Counted from the first letter of the stretch, positions 35,158 to 44,400 are shown. The stretch: DNA of 64,000 bases from Planctomycetota bacterium (GCA_029259915.1 JAJDED010000043.1:1-64000); one strand, 5' to 3'. Numbers and translations: made by a program. Notes: a model not told the origin generated them from the letters alone.

Positions 35158-36759
35158 ATGAGCCAATCGATCAGCCTCGCAAATTACGGAATCACTGTTA
35201 AGAACATCTCGCGGAATGCCTCGCCCGCACAACTTTATGAAGACGGCGTCTTGTTCGACGGCAGTAAAATCGTCGCCAGCGGGGCGATTGCTACCGACTC
35301 CGCTGTCAAGAAGGGCCGCAGCCCCAACGACAAGCGGGTGGTCGAGGAGCCTTCCAGCAAAGACGACGTTTGGTGGGGCAAGGTGAATGTCCCGCTGTCG
35401 GAAGATTCGTTTGCAAAAAACAAAAAGATTGCGCTCGATTATCTCAACTCCGCCGAGCGTTTGTATGTGGTGGACGGCTTTGCCGGTTGGGATTCCGAAT
35501 CGCGAGTCAACGTGCGGATCATCTGTTCGCGTCCTTACCACGCGCTGTTTATGCACAACATGCTGATTCGTCCCACGGCCGAGGAATTGGCAAACTTTGG
35601 CGAGCCGGACTACGTCGTCTTCAACGGCGGCATGCAGAAAGCAGACACTAGTGTTGAAGGTGTGGAAACGGAAACGAGCGTTGCATTGAATTTCGCCAAC
35701 GGCGAATTCGTAATCCTTGGCACGCAATACGCCGGCGAGATGAAGAAGGGTATCTTCACGGTGATGAACTACCTGATGCCGAAGGCGGGAATCGTTTCGA
35801 TGCACTGCTCGGCCAACGAAGGCGCGGACGGCGACGTTTCGCTGTTCTTCGGTCTTTCGGGCACAGGAAAAACCACGCTTTCTGCCGACCCACGTCGCCA
35901 ACTCATCGGCGACGACGAGCATTGCTGGAACGACACAGGTGTGTTCAATATCGAGGGTGGCTGTTACGCCAAGTGCATAGATTTATCGGAAGAGAAGGAA
36001 CCAGAAATTTTCCGGGCGATTCGCTTCGGCACCGTTTTGGAAAACACGGTTCAAGATCCCGACACACGCAAAGTCGATTACACCGATAGTTCGCTCACCG
36101 AAAACACGCGGGCCAGCTACCCCATCGAGTTCATCGACAACGCAAAAATCCCCTGCCTCGGCGGGCATCCGAAAAACATTGTTTTCCTCACCTGCGACGC
36201 CTTTGGAGTATTACCGCCGGTTAGCAAACTCTCGCCCGAGCAGGCAATGTACCACTTCATCAGCGGCTACACCGCTAAGGTTGCCGGTACCGAAGTCGGC
36301 GTGACCGAGCCCGAAGCAACCTTCAGCGCGTGTTTCGGCAGCCCGTTTTTGGTTTGGCATCCGGCAAAGTATGCCGAGCTGCTGGCCGAAAAAATGCGTG
36401 AGCACAAAGCCCATGCCTGGCTGGTGAATACCGGCTGGAGCGGCGGTGCCTACGGTACGGGTTCGCGAATGAGCCTGAAGTACACCCGGGCGATTATCGA
36501 CGCGATTCACGACGGTTCGCTTGCCGGCGCAGCCACGGAAGCCGACCCGGTGTTCGGCCTGGAAGTGCCAACCACTTGCGCTAGCGTTCCCGCAGAAATT
36601 CTCGTCCCCAAGAACACTTGGTCGGACAAGAACGCGTTCGACACGACCGCCAACAAATTGGCCCAGTTGTTTGTGGACAACTTCAAAAAGTTCGAAAGCG
36701 ACGCGTCAGATGCCATCAAGTCGGCAGGGCCGAAGGTGACGGCGGATACCGGTGCGTAG
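35158..36759 (+). CDS. pckA: Phosphoenolpyruvate carboxykinase (ATP)
   Basis: Converts oxaloacetate and ATP to PEP, the entry step of gluconeogenesis. The protein is 533 aa from the ATG at 35158, the normal length for the ATP-dependent enzyme; the open frame runs back to 34987 through non-coding hairpins. Motifs are the kinase-1a loop GLSGTGKTTLSADP near residue 232, the metal-binding region HCSANEG, the nucleotide-binding stretch GCYAKCIDLSEEKEPEI, and the late TGWSGGAYGTGSRM. Single-gene unit. Confidence 0.95.
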   Translation: MSQSISLANYGITVKNISRNASPAQLYEDGVLFDGSKIVASGAIATDSAVKKGRSPNDKRVVEEPSSKDDVWWGKVNVPLSEDSFAKNKKIALDYLNSAERLYVVDGFAGWDSESRVNVRIICSRPYHALFMHNMLIRPTAEELANFGEPDYVVFNGGMQKADTSVEGVETETSVALNFANGEFVILGTQYAGEMKKGIFTVMNYLMPKAGIVSMHCSANEGADGDVSLFFGLSGTGKTTLSADPRRQLIGDDEHCWNDTGVFNIEGGCYAKCIDLSEEKEPEIFRAIRFGTVLENTVQDPDTRKVDYTDSSLTENTRASYPIEFIDNAKIPCLGGHPKNIVFLTCDAFGVLPPVSKLSPEQAMYHFISGYTAKVAGTEVGVTEPEATFSACFGSPFLVWHPAKYAELLAEKMREHKAHAWLVNTGWSGGAYGTGSRMSLKYTRAIIDAIHDGSLAGAATEADPVFGLEVPTTCASVPAEILVPKNTWSDKNAFDTTANKLAQLFVDNFKKFESDASDAIKSAGPKVTADTGA

Positions 36760-36782
36760 GGCGTGCGTCGAGAGCGCCAACG

Positions 36783-37106
36783 CTAGGAACCGGACAATCC
36801 GAGCCAAGCTTCCATTGCTTTCAGGACTTCTGTCACTGTTTTGTCGGACAGGTTCCCTAGTCGACGAATCAATTTGGCTTGGGGAATTGTGACAAGATTT
36901 TGAGCGTCAAATACACCGGCCTTCAGATAGCGCTCCTTGGAAGCGACTTCGAACCTGGTGCCTCGACTGCTAGTCGTGTGAGGAACGATCGTGACCAAGG
37001 CACGCTCGTCATCAAGCGGGGGAACGCTGACAACTAGGGCCGGACGCGTTTTGGCAACGTATCCCAGATCAACCAACCATACTTGCCCTCGCCGGTCAGT
37101 TGCCAT
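36783..37106 (-). CDS. MazF/PemK family toxin
   Basis: Protein of 107 aa with the MazF fold: RRGQVWLVDLG at the N-terminus, RPALVVSVPPLD, then TIVPHTT and the late KLIRRLGNLS. Family members are ribosome-independent mRNA endonucleases. It overlaps the upstream antitoxin gene by 11 bases, as is typical of a two-gene toxin-antitoxin operon. It lies between pckA and the antitoxin on the minus strand. Confidence 0.88.
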   Translation of the reverse strand: MATDRRGQVWLVDLGYVAKTRPALVVSVPPLDDERALVTIVPHTTSSRGTRFEVASKERYLKAGVFDAQNLVTIPQAKLIRRLGNLSDKTVTEVLKAMEAWLGLSGS

Positions 37107-37290
37107 GCGCTTCCTCGCGGCGATCCAGTTCCTCGAACAGGTCGTCCGCCGCTTTGACTAGTTCCTCGTCGCTCAAGGGTTGCGTTTCCCACTGGCCAGC
37201 ACGTCGCAGTATCTCGGCTGCGACTATTTGCTGCTCATTTTTGGGCAAAGCATTGAAGCTCGACAACAGTTCTTGCGAATCAGTGGACAT
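37096..37290 (-). CDS. Antitoxin of the MazF-type pair
   Basis: Acidic helical protein of 64 aa (STDSQELLSSFNALPKNEQ ... LSDEELVKAADDLFEELDRREE). The C-terminal DDLFEELDRREE resembles the short addiction-module peptides found in front of MazF-like toxins in cyanobacteria and planctomycetes. No DNA-binding domain is obvious. Its start upstream and the 11-base overlap with the toxin frame support the pairing. Confidence 0.78.
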   Translation of the reverse strand: MSTDSQELLSSFNALPKNEQQIVAAEILRRAGQWETQPLSDEELVKAADDLFEELDRREEAHGN

Positions 37291-37553
37291 CTAGAAAACC
37301 TCGTAGTGTGACCTCACCATTATATGCAGCTTTGGGTGGCGCGAAGAGGGTAAAAAGCCTGCAACACGCAGGTCATAACCAACACGACCGCTACCAGCAG
37401 CAACGGCTTAGGCAGTGGGGTTCATCGTGGGCGACCTTTGCTGCCAAGGTTTTTGACTTGCCTCTGGGCCATTCTAGGCTTGTGTTGTGCAGTGTTTGAG
37501 CGCGGATCCTTTTGCGCTCCTCAAGTCGGGCCTCACCCAAGGAGATCAGCCAG

Positions 37554-38540
37554 ATGGATCAGACCACGCAAAGGAGCGAACGAATTACCATGATAGCTAG
37601 TACGTTGGTGGCCATTGCCTTATTGGCAGCCGGCGTAACAGCCCATCAGTCGCGTTCCGGACCGGTCAACGAGATTGTGATTCTGGAATCGGATTTGCGA
37701 TTCCAACTTCAGGCAGGTTTCCGGCACGATCCCCAAGCGGGCAACGAGCGTCTTGCGAGACTTGATCAAGTGATCCGCACATGGCAGGAATCGCCTCGAT
37801 CGGAAAACGATTACGAATTGCTCGCATCATGGTTGTTGGAATCAACCCGCCATTCGATCCCTGGTTCGATCGAACCGTTCCCTCCCAATCCGCAATTTAG
37901 CACTACGATTCCCGAGAACGATCTTGAAGTCGCCGCTTATCACGAAGAAGCACAACGGACGATTGTTGCCACAGGTCCAAGCCACGAATCGCCTCCACAG
38001 GATGCCGCAGGACGTGTGACACCAGAAGATCCAATCAAGGTGTCAAGTGCGGAGTTGCCCATGCCGAATGTTACGGAGAACTCGCCACACGCGCTGGTCA
38101 GTGTGAAGGAAGAAACCGAACCATTTGTCAGCCAGCCATCGGCACCAAAAGTTGAGAGCAAAGTACAGATCAATCTTCATGAACTTGTGGCGCGCATTGC
38201 CGGTTATCACGATGCCTTGGACGAGGTGGAAACGATTTTGCTAGCCCGTCAGCGACCGAGTATCGAACGGCTTGCTGTGCATATCCGATTGCTGGACGAT
38301 CTGACGCACGACTTTCAGTTCGTAAAGCTTTACTACGAATCGCTCACCAAGGTTGAGAAGCGAGGAGTCGTTTCGCCGCGATCGATGCAGGCCACTCTCG
38401 GCGAGTTGAATCGACAATTGGATCGTTTGGAAGAAGATCGGGAAGCCGATTTTCTTGGCGAGTTCGACACGGCCCAGGAAGAGCAAATCGAGCAGCTTCG
38501 CAAGCAACTTGACGCCATCGCTAAACGCGTCGATTGGTAG
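37554..38540 (+). CDS. Exported or membrane-anchored protein of unknown function
   Basis: Protein of 328 aa from the ATG at 37554 (GGAG nine bases upstream); the frame opens at 37512. A single hydrophobic segment (TMIASTLVAIALLAAGVTA) near residue 15 anchors or exports it. Residues 40-90 are helical, 100-210 are acidic and Pro-rich, and 215-328 form a helical, coiled-coil-like end (LNRQLDRLEEDREADFLGEF and EEQIEQLRKQLDAIAKR). No known domain is recognised. The next gene starts 213 bases downstream on the same strand and is also an exported protein of unknown role, so the two may work together. Confidence 0.65.
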   Translation: MDQTTQRSERITMIASTLVAIALLAAGVTAHQSRSGPVNEIVILESDLRFQLQAGFRHDPQAGNERLARLDQVIRTWQESPRSENDYELLASWLLESTRHSIPGSIEPFPPNPQFSTTIPENDLEVAAYHEEAQRTIVATGPSHESPPQDAAGRVTPEDPIKVSSAELPMPNVTENSPHALVSVKEETEPFVSQPSAPKVESKVQINLHELVARIAGYHDALDEVETILLARQRPSIERLAVHIRLLDDLTHDFQFVKLYYESLTKVEKRGVVSPRSMQATLGELNRQLDRLEEDREADFLGEFDTAQEEQIEQLRKQLDAIAKRVDW

Positions 38541-38753
38541 CCAGATGTAAAGTTTGATTTGGCCAGGCGAGACGGTCACGCGACTCAAAACCGGATCGGT
38601 CACCCACTCCGGGGGGAAAGCTACGAGATTTACCAGATATAGTAGGCGAAAAATTGCTAATTGGCGTAGGGCAGACAAATTGGGGGCTATATACTGCTGG
38701 TCGAGGAATTTCCCCAATTACCCAGCGCTCGAGTGAGCGAACGAGGCCTTCCC

Positions 38754-40979
38754 GTGCGACAAGCTGTCCAATACTTTTTGATCCCCTGTTTTGCTGCCTG
38801 GTTGTTATCCGCCACGGTCGAGCAGACTTGTGCTGGCAATCCTGACAATGTTGCTCAGTTGCGGTCGGCACTCGCCGAATTGGACACCTGGATCGGTCCA
38901 GAGTCCAACGGCGACAAGTGGCGCACATTTCTTAAGACTGATTCACTCCTGAAGCTAATCTCCGAAGGCAATGCTGCCGACCCGGCCGAGGTTGCAGCCG
39001 TGCTTCAGCAGTACCGATCTGGAGCAAACGGGCTCGACAAACTGCGCTTCGTCGCGGTCCGTCGCGCGCTAGAAAAGTGGCTAATCGAGTTGCAGCTTCA
39101 GTTTTCCGACGATCCTGCCAAATTGGTTTGGGCAGTGCGCGGCGATCATGTCCCTGTTTCTGACGAACGATTTGCAAACGTCCGTAGCAAGTTACATAAC
39201 CAAGCGCGGGCACTTGAGAAGATGCTTGGCAAAGGGAGCAAACTTGCTAGTGGATGGAAACGCTATTTGCATTGGGAGTTGCTCGAACCACATTTTCAGG
39301 ACGACGTAGTAATCAATCGCCAGTCGCTGCAGAACCTCGATCGGGTACTCAAGCGATTTCGGGCAGACCATGCGGGACTGGAAATGCCTGAGTTTACACG
39401 TTGTGCCGACGCGTTGGCCGATTATCGAGAGCTTGCTTTTTGGTACGCCTTGGCCACTCGACGCGATACACGGCCCATTTATCGCAGTTCGATGGACAAG
39501 CTTGGGCAACAGCTCACACGGCACGCAGAAGGCCCCACGGTGGAAACGGCCCGGCTTCTGGGTAAGTCGCTGGGCTTGATTTGGCGTCTCGACCATTCGC
39601 CGCAAGTGGTACAAGCCTTGCGAGATCAGCTTGCGCAGCCCAACTTTTTCGCACACATTTCCGAACCAGTCCTCCAGCAACTTGGCGAACGACCGGTCAC
39701 TGAATCACAGCTTGTGCGCGACGTAATCCTCGGTGCGCAGGTTCGTGGCAATGCGATGACGCACGGATTCGTTTCAATTCAAACAATTCCGGCCAAAGAC
39801 CACATCGAAATCGAAGTCCAGTTGTCGGGCGAGATTCACTCGAAAACCACCGGCTTCAAGAAACCGGTTTGTGTTTCCAGCAAGGGACATACCTGTTTTA
39901 TCGCTACGAAACGGTTGCGGATCGACGACGATCAGTTCGAGCTTCTCCCCACCGAGGCTTCGGCGAGTACCCACACACAGATTGGATCGATTTGCAAAAC
40001 GGGTGGGAAGTTCGGTCGTCGACTGATCGAGCGCATCGCCCACAAAAAAGTGTACGAAAGCAAAGCCCAGTCCGAGCGGATAGCATCGAAACACGCCAAG
40101 CGGAAAGTGAAGGCCAAATTCGACAGGCAAATCTCCCAGGCAATCCACGAGGCCCGTGAAAAATACGACGATAAATTCCGTGCCCCGCTGTTGCGTAATG
40201 GGATGTTCCCCGAACATCTACTGTTTGCCACCAACGAAGATTCGGTTTCCGTGGAAGCTACTGTGGCCTCGCATCAACAGATCTCGGCAAATAGTCCCCC
40301 GCCGGAGGTGACCTCGCCAAGCGATCTCACAATGCGGCTACACGAATCGGCTGTGAACAACTTCTTGCCTGTCGTCCTGGGAGGGGCCGGGTTGCGACAA
40401 GATATCGCCTCAGAACCCCCGCGGCTCGAAGGCGACATACCAGCTTGGGTCAAGGAAATTTCCGAAAAACAACAACTCGATAAGCAAGCCGCCGAGGGAT
40501 CAGATCCAGGGACTGCCGAAAAAAGAGAATTCAAGCCGTGGTATTTCAAATTTAATAACGAACATCCGGCCAGCATCAGTTTCGACGACGGACAGCTTAC
40601 GCTCCGTCTCCGAATTGCCGAATTGAAAGCGAGCTTCGACGAAGAAGAAAGGCCGCTGACGAACTGGGACTTTCTAATCGTGTACGACGTTGTGCAGGAG
40701 AACGATGGCATCGTACTGCGACGAGCTGGCGAGATCGAAGCGCTCCCGACAGGGTTCGACCCGCGTTGGGATAAGAAACTCAGTGGCGAACAAGTTGGCA
40801 TCCGCAATAACTTAGCCAAAAACCTCAACAAGCGTTCCGAAGAGGGCGAAGGTTTTCCAAAAGAAATCACCGTTCCGCCACTAAAAATCTCCTCCGCCGC
40901 AGGCACGGAGTACGCATTCCTTTTGCAAGATTTGGTGTGCGCCGATGGCTGGTTGACCATCGGATACCGATTGCCGTAA
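38754..40979 (+). CDS. Large exported protein of unknown function
   Basis: Protein of 741 aa from a GTG at 38754 with GAGG seven bases upstream; the frame opens at 38733 without a good site. Signal peptide: FLIPCFAAWLLSATVEQTCAG. Residues 30-330 are helical, 340-430 look beta-rich (HIEIEVQLSGEIHSKTTGF), 430-480 are very basic and charged (KQAQSERIASKHAKRKVKA-like), and 590-741 are again beta-rich with FDDGQLTLRLRIAELKASF. This resembles large planctomycete periplasmic proteins seen without annotation. No enzyme motif was found. Confidence 0.7.
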   Translation: MRQAVQYFLIPCFAAWLLSATVEQTCAGNPDNVAQLRSALAELDTWIGPESNGDKWRTFLKTDSLLKLISEGNAADPAEVAAVLQQYRSGANGLDKLRFVAVRRALEKWLIELQLQFSDDPAKLVWAVRGDHVPVSDERFANVRSKLHNQARALEKMLGKGSKLASGWKRYLHWELLEPHFQDDVVINRQSLQNLDRVLKRFRADHAGLEMPEFTRCADALADYRELAFWYALATRRDTRPIYRSSMDKLGQQLTRHAEGPTVETARLLGKSLGLIWRLDHSPQVVQALRDQLAQPNFFAHISEPVLQQLGERPVTESQLVRDVILGAQVRGNAMTHGFVSIQTIPAKDHIEIEVQLSGEIHSKTTGFKKPVCVSSKGHTCFIATKRLRIDDDQFELLPTEASASTHTQIGSICKTGGKFGRRLIERIAHKKVYESKAQSERIASKHAKRKVKAKFDRQISQAIHEAREKYDDKFRAPLLRNGMFPEHLLFATNEDSVSVEATVASHQQISANSPPPEVTSPSDLTMRLHESAVNNFLPVVLGGAGLRQDIASEPPRLEGDIPAWVKEISEKQQLDKQAAEGSDPGTAEKREFKPWYFKFNNEHPASISFDDGQLTLRLRIAELKASFDEEERPLTNWDFLIVYDVVQENDGIVLRRAGEIEALPTGFDPRWDKKLSGEQVGIRNNLAKNLNKRSEEGEGFPKEITVPPLKISSAAGTEYAFLLQDLVCADGWLTIGYRLP

Positions 40980-40983
40980 GCTG

Positions 40984-41022
40984 TGCAAATCGGGTGGCAT
41001 GCCCTCGTCTGCGTGGGCATGG
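40984..41022. repeat. Dispersed intergenic repeat, copy 3
   Basis: Contains AAATCGGGTGGCATGCCCTC followed by GTCTGCGTGGGCATGGG. It is closest to the left halves of copies 1 and 2; the right half (GGCCACGTCGG) is missing here. Confidence 0.7.
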
Positions 41023-41046
41023 GCTGGACTGCAGCCAAAGAAATAG

Positions 41047-41141
41047 CCACAAGAAACGCAAAAAGGCACAAAAAAGGATGAAATAGATTGGCCCGATATC
41101 ACTCACACTTTTATTTTTTGCGATTTTTGTGCTTCTTGTGG
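41047..41141. repeat. Inverted repeat CCACAAGAAACGCAAAAAGG
   Basis: The left arm CCACAAGAAACGCAAAAAGG (from 41047) pairs imperfectly with the right arm ending TTTTTGTGCTTCTTGTGG at 41141. It lies directly after the dispersed repeat and just before the next gene. Confidence 0.75.
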
Positions 41142-41154
41142 TCATTGGGAATCT

Positions 41155-41688
41155 TTGCGCCAGACAAAGAAACTGATCGTTAGTTGCACAGAAAAAGTGA
41201 ATGGAAAATTAGTCGTGGAATCCTCGGTCGATATTGCGTTCGATTGTTTGCCGCTGAGATCGGTTGGCCGGCTTGATGTGCCCTTGGATGCCTCGCCGGT
41301 TTACCGCGAGCGGGTCGAGCGGCTCAATGCGGCGCTAGCCGCGCACAGCGCGGACCGAACATATTTTCTGTATAACGCCCGCTGCATTTTCCGCCTGGCC
41401 AACAGCGAAATCGCGGGGATGCTCCGTTTCGACTTCGAGGGGATCGTGTGCACCGATGCGGGGGACCTGCTCACCGAAAGCGTTGCGTTGGACATTCGCC
41501 TGACGAGCGAAACCTGCGGAGGCGTTCCTGCACATGCTGAGCCATGGCTGCAACAACAGGTGGAGAAGGCGGTCGCGATCGAATTCGACCGTTTCATTGC
41601 CGCTGGACAACTCGCAAGCCGTGCAGAAGAAATCGGCCAACTCGACCGCCTCTCCGACCTCGGCGGCTTCTCCGGCATGCACGTTTGA
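41155..41688 (+). CDS. Conserved hypothetical protein
   Basis: Protein of 177 aa from a TTG at 41155 with GGGA upstream; later starts are possible. It has no signal peptide or membrane helix. The first part alternates beta and charged residues (LIVSCTEKVNGKLVVESSVD), and the middle YFLYNARCIFRLANSEIAGM LRFDFEG and late KAVAIEFDRFIAAGQL look conserved-type. Likely a cytoplasmic protein; no function is recognised. Confidence 0.65.
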   Translation: MRQTKKLIVSCTEKVNGKLVVESSVDIAFDCLPLRSVGRLDVPLDASPVYRERVERLNAALAAHSADRTYFLYNARCIFRLANSEIAGMLRFDFEGIVCTDAGDLLTESVALDIRLTSETCGGVPAHAEPWLQQQVEKAVAIEFDRFIAAGQLASRAEEIGQLDRLSDLGGFSGMHV

Positions 41689-41710
41689 TTTTTTCACGCG
41701 AGCTTAGAAG

Positions 41711-41753
41711 ATTTAACTCGGAGGCACGGAGAGCACAGAGGCAGATAAGAATT
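41711..41753. repeat. Left arm of a long inverted pair around the DUF1559 gene
   Basis: A 43-base arm beginning ATTTAACTCGGAGGCACGGA and ending GCAGATAAGAATT. The complement lies at 43334-43377, 1.6 kb away, with about five mismatches and one extra base. Only the DUF1559 gene lies between them. Confidence 0.85.
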
Positions 41754-42017
41754 CTTGATCCAATAACAGTGCCTGCTATCGAAGGATGCTTTGTCCTAGA
41801 AGCGGTTGTTGTCACGATAATCTGCGGCGGCCTCAGAGCCCCCGAAAATTCTCAGGACGATGCCTCTTTACTCACTGCCAGGACGGCGGAATCAACGTCA
41901 AATTTCTACGCCGATACTACTAACGTCACCAATCACTCGGCGTCGACCAGGGATTGTCCATCTCGAAACGACCAACTTTTCCGCTCGGGTGCATTAGATT
42001 TTATCCTGAGGATTGCC

Positions 42018-43001
42018 CTACTGTTCCCCATCAGACCGCCCGATCATCTTCGCGAGCATGGCGATATCAGTTGATTCAGAAAGAAACGTGACCGACCCAT
42101 CCGCCAGCGCGACATAGGCGCCGCCGGCATGGTCAGAGTAGATACCAAGGGCATTGTCATGGTTTACGCCAACATCAGGGTAGTTGATTCGCCAAAAAAA
42201 AGTGTTGCTTGCTGACCATCCACTTTGCCCATGGTAGCCCGCGTTAGGGTTGTCAGTTGTCACTTTGGGACGTCCATCCACCATGTGAATCGGCCGTCCG
42301 CCACGTTCGACAAGCATGATGGTATTCGAGAGCCCGTCAGATACGTCCCTGAATTTACCCGCAAGATCATGAGTTAGATTCCCGCTAACCGTTTCGTTAT
42401 CAAAAGTTGGCCGTCCCCAAACACCCCAGCGAACGTACTTCGTATCGCCGTCCTTTCCACCGCTGGGGATGACTTCGGGAATGACCCAAATGCCGGCCAA
42501 CCCATCGTAATCGCTACGAACTACTAAGTATGTGTCGTCTTGCGATTCCCATTCATGTCGCAACCCCCGCCCCATGCTTGCGGACGGCGATTTCCCGCTT
42601 GGGCAGATGTAGGGTGAGACAACGGTGGTAGCCACTGATTCGTTTTCGCGATCCGTTGCCAGGGAGTGCCAGTCGATCGAATCATGGAGTGCGGATTGTT
42701 CGAGGTAGGGCAGCAAGACAGCACGCCATGAGTGCATGTGAAACAGATCCGGTTCTTTGAGTGGATAAGGAAGGGATGTCCCGTTGTAGGGGGAGGGCAG
42801 ATTGTTGTTGGCATTGTGAAACGCGTGCAAGGCTAGTGCAGTCTGCTTCAAGTTGTTTTGGCAATGCGTTTTGCGTGCAGACTCCCGGGCTGCCTGAACC
42901 GCAGGAATAAGGATCGCTACGAGAATTCCAACGATGGCAATTGAGACAAGGGTCTCGATAAGTGTCAAACCACCGTGAATATACCGTTGATTGCGGAGCA
43001 T
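42018..43001 (-). CDS. DUF1559 domain protein (prepilin-like)
   Basis: Protein of 327 aa. The N-terminus is a type IV prepilin/pseudopilin-like signal: GGLTLIETLVSIAIVGILVA with Glu at +5, cleavage expected after the second Gly. PAVQAARESARKTHCQNNLKQ follows, the constant part of planctomycete DUF1559 (SBP_bac_10) proteins, and the C-terminal motif is HAGGAYVALADGSVTFLSES. These proteins are highly expanded in planctomycetes and thought to sit at the cell surface or in pilus-like structures. This copy is alone, without neighbours on its strand, and is bracketed by long inverted repeats. Confidence 0.93.
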   Translation of the reverse strand: MLRNQRYIHGGLTLIETLVSIAIVGILVAILIPAVQAARESARKTHCQNNLKQTALALHAFHNANNNLPSPYNGTSLPYPLKEPDLFHMHSWRAVLLPYLEQSALHDSIDWHSLATDRENESVATTVVSPYICPSGKSPSASMGRGLRHEWESQDDTYLVVRSDYDGLAGIWVIPEVIPSGGKDGDTKYVRWGVWGRPTFDNETVSGNLTHDLAGKFRDVSDGLSNTIMLVERGGRPIHMVDGRPKVTTDNPNAGYHGQSGWSASNTFFWRINYPDVGVNHDNALGIYSDHAGGAYVALADGSVTFLSESTDIAMLAKMIGRSDGEQ

Positions 43002-43384
43002 TGTGATTTGGTTCGAGTGGACAGCGACAAGCTTGAGTTGGACAACAAGACTTCTACGGCTTTGCGACGGACATCACCTGCTGCAGTATATTATATCGCT
43101 CATAGCCGTTTATCGCAAAGTACGCTCGCTGCTCGTTTCCACAGGGGTATGACAAGCCCGCTTTTGCTCAGGCTTCGTCGTTCGACATCGAGTTCCGAGC
43201 GTCGATTCGTGCATAAGGAATGACCCTCCTGAGCCAGAATTGCAACCAAAAACTGGCCCGTCGAGCGCGCTCGATAATAGGAGTACGATTTCCGAAGTGA
43301 GACCTAATCATTGATGAAATAGCAGGCCCCATAAATTCTTATCTGTCTCCGTGTTCTCCGCGCCTCCGTGGTTAAATCTCCCAG
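43002..43384. other. Gap upstream of the DUF1559 gene
   Basis: No gene is supported. It holds the right arm of the inverted pair at 43334-43377; TATATTATATCG near 43086 is an AT-rich patch that could contain the promoter. Confidence 0.5.
43334..43377. repeat. Right arm of the long inverted pair
   Basis: A 44-base arm beginning AATTCTTATCTGTCTCCGTG and ending CCGTGGTTAAAT, complementary to 41711-41753. The CCGTGTTCTCCG wording is the same as in the hairpin at 51671-51746. Confidence 0.85.
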
Positions 43385-44134
43385 CTAAGCAGTGAGCGGA
43401 GGTTGCTCGGCTGCGAACTCTTTTTGACAAGTGACGGCTAGTTCAACATCGTTTTCTCGCGGCAGAAATGCCCCGCGAACGCGCAGTCGACGAATGACTC
43501 CCTTTTCCAGGAAATTGCCGCCCAAGTGTCGGCGGATGGTTGTTTCGCCTTGTCCGGCAGGAAGAACTTGCCACGTGCCCAAGTCGTCGGGGTGGGTCAT
43601 TTCCGCGTAGCTCCAGTTGCCTGCCTGAGGCCTGCACAGAACACAATCAGGAGAACCGTTTGGCGTTGAGTGTTGTTCGTCATGGGGCGACGTACGCCCA
43701 TCAGCAGCGACGATCATTACTTGCTCGGTTTCCAGCTTTGATTCGGTCGTCAGTTGCGGAAAACTTTCCAGCAAATCGGTCTGAAAAGAAAGAATTCCAT
43801 CGAGCAGGACACCTTGCTCTTTCCAGGGGAGAACTCGCCAGTACATTTGCCACGAGAAGGGCTGTGCTGCCGAGTCTTCAAAGACGACGATCAGATCACT
43901 GCCGCGAGAAAAAAAATCGTGCGATGGGACACCTGTTCGTGAACCAGAAGTTGCCTCTGCTGTCACACCCAGCAGGAACCCATTCAAAGGGTTGTCGCAC
44001 CAAATGAGTTTTCCAATCCCGCGAGCAAGATCGCTGGAATCAACCGCACCTCGCAACAGCGGGGAACTGAGCGTGGCAATCGCATGGTCGACTTGCCAAG
44101 TCGTCGTCTGATATGCGGAGTTACTTTGGTTCAT
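43385..44134 (-). CDS. Conserved hypothetical protein
   Basis: Protein of 249 aa without signal peptide or membrane helix. It is mostly beta-like with Trp-containing strands (FSWQMYWRVLPWKEQGVLLDG) and a Cys pair CVLC near residue 170. The C-terminal part GNFLEKGVIRRLRVRGAFLP looks like a small beta-barrel edge. No family is recognised. It ends near the right arm of the inverted pair. Confidence 0.65.
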   Translation of the reverse strand: MNQSNSAYQTTTWQVDHAIATLSSPLLRGAVDSSDLARGIGKLIWCDNPLNGFLLGVTAEATSGSRTGVPSHDFFSRGSDLIVVFEDSAAQPFSWQMYWRVLPWKEQGVLLDGILSFQTDLLESFPQLTTESKLETEQVMIVAADGRTSPHDEQHSTPNGSPDCVLCRPQAGNWSYAEMTHPDDLGTWQVLPAGQGETTIRRHLGGNFLEKGVIRRLRVRGAFLPRENDVELAVTCQKEFAAEQPPLTA

Positions 44135-44228
44135 CGATGGATAGCTGACAGATTAAGAAGCGGACCGAGTGACTGTTTGCTATATTAGTGAACAGACTCG
44201 TCTTTGCGCATGCCTTCCCGACGCCAAT

Positions 44229-44394
44229 AAAAAAACCCCGCCGAACACCCAAGGGTGCCACGACGGGGCCGGAACAGAGAAGAGGCCAAAGTGTCTACTG
44301 TGGGGGGATAATAGAGATCAGGCAATTGCCTTCCACAAAAATAATCTGCGGTTGGAAATGCTAATAGACGCCCTCGGCTTTTTGCTCTAGTTCA
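44229..44394 (-). ncRNA. Candidate small RNA of about 166 nt (possibly 6S-like)
   Basis: On the minus strand a promoter with TGGACA (44423-44428), a 16-base spacer and TATGAT (44401-44406) predicts a start near 44394. A Rho-independent terminator ends it: CCCCGTCGTGGCACCCTTGG-type stem at 44236-44268 followed by seven T (44229-44235). No open reading frame of note lies between. The 5' part (GCCGAGGGCGTCTA) can pair with the 3' part (TAGACACTTTGGC), leaving a central unpaired region and an inner GGCAATTGCC hairpin. A long stem with a central bubble is the 6S RNA plan, but sequence alone does not prove it. Confidence 0.45.
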
Positions 44395-44400
44395 CTAATG

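Noticed and set aside
40274..41071. Minus-strand frame of 265 codons ending in the dispersed repeat
   Set aside because: Covers the 3' part of the large exported protein on the plus strand, and its start lies in repeat DNA; Ser/Arg-rich composition.
41544..42074. Plus-strand frame of 176 codons between the conserved hypothetical and DUF1559 genes
   Set aside because: Runs across the end of one gene, the repeat arm and the end of the opposite gene; composition is not coding-like.
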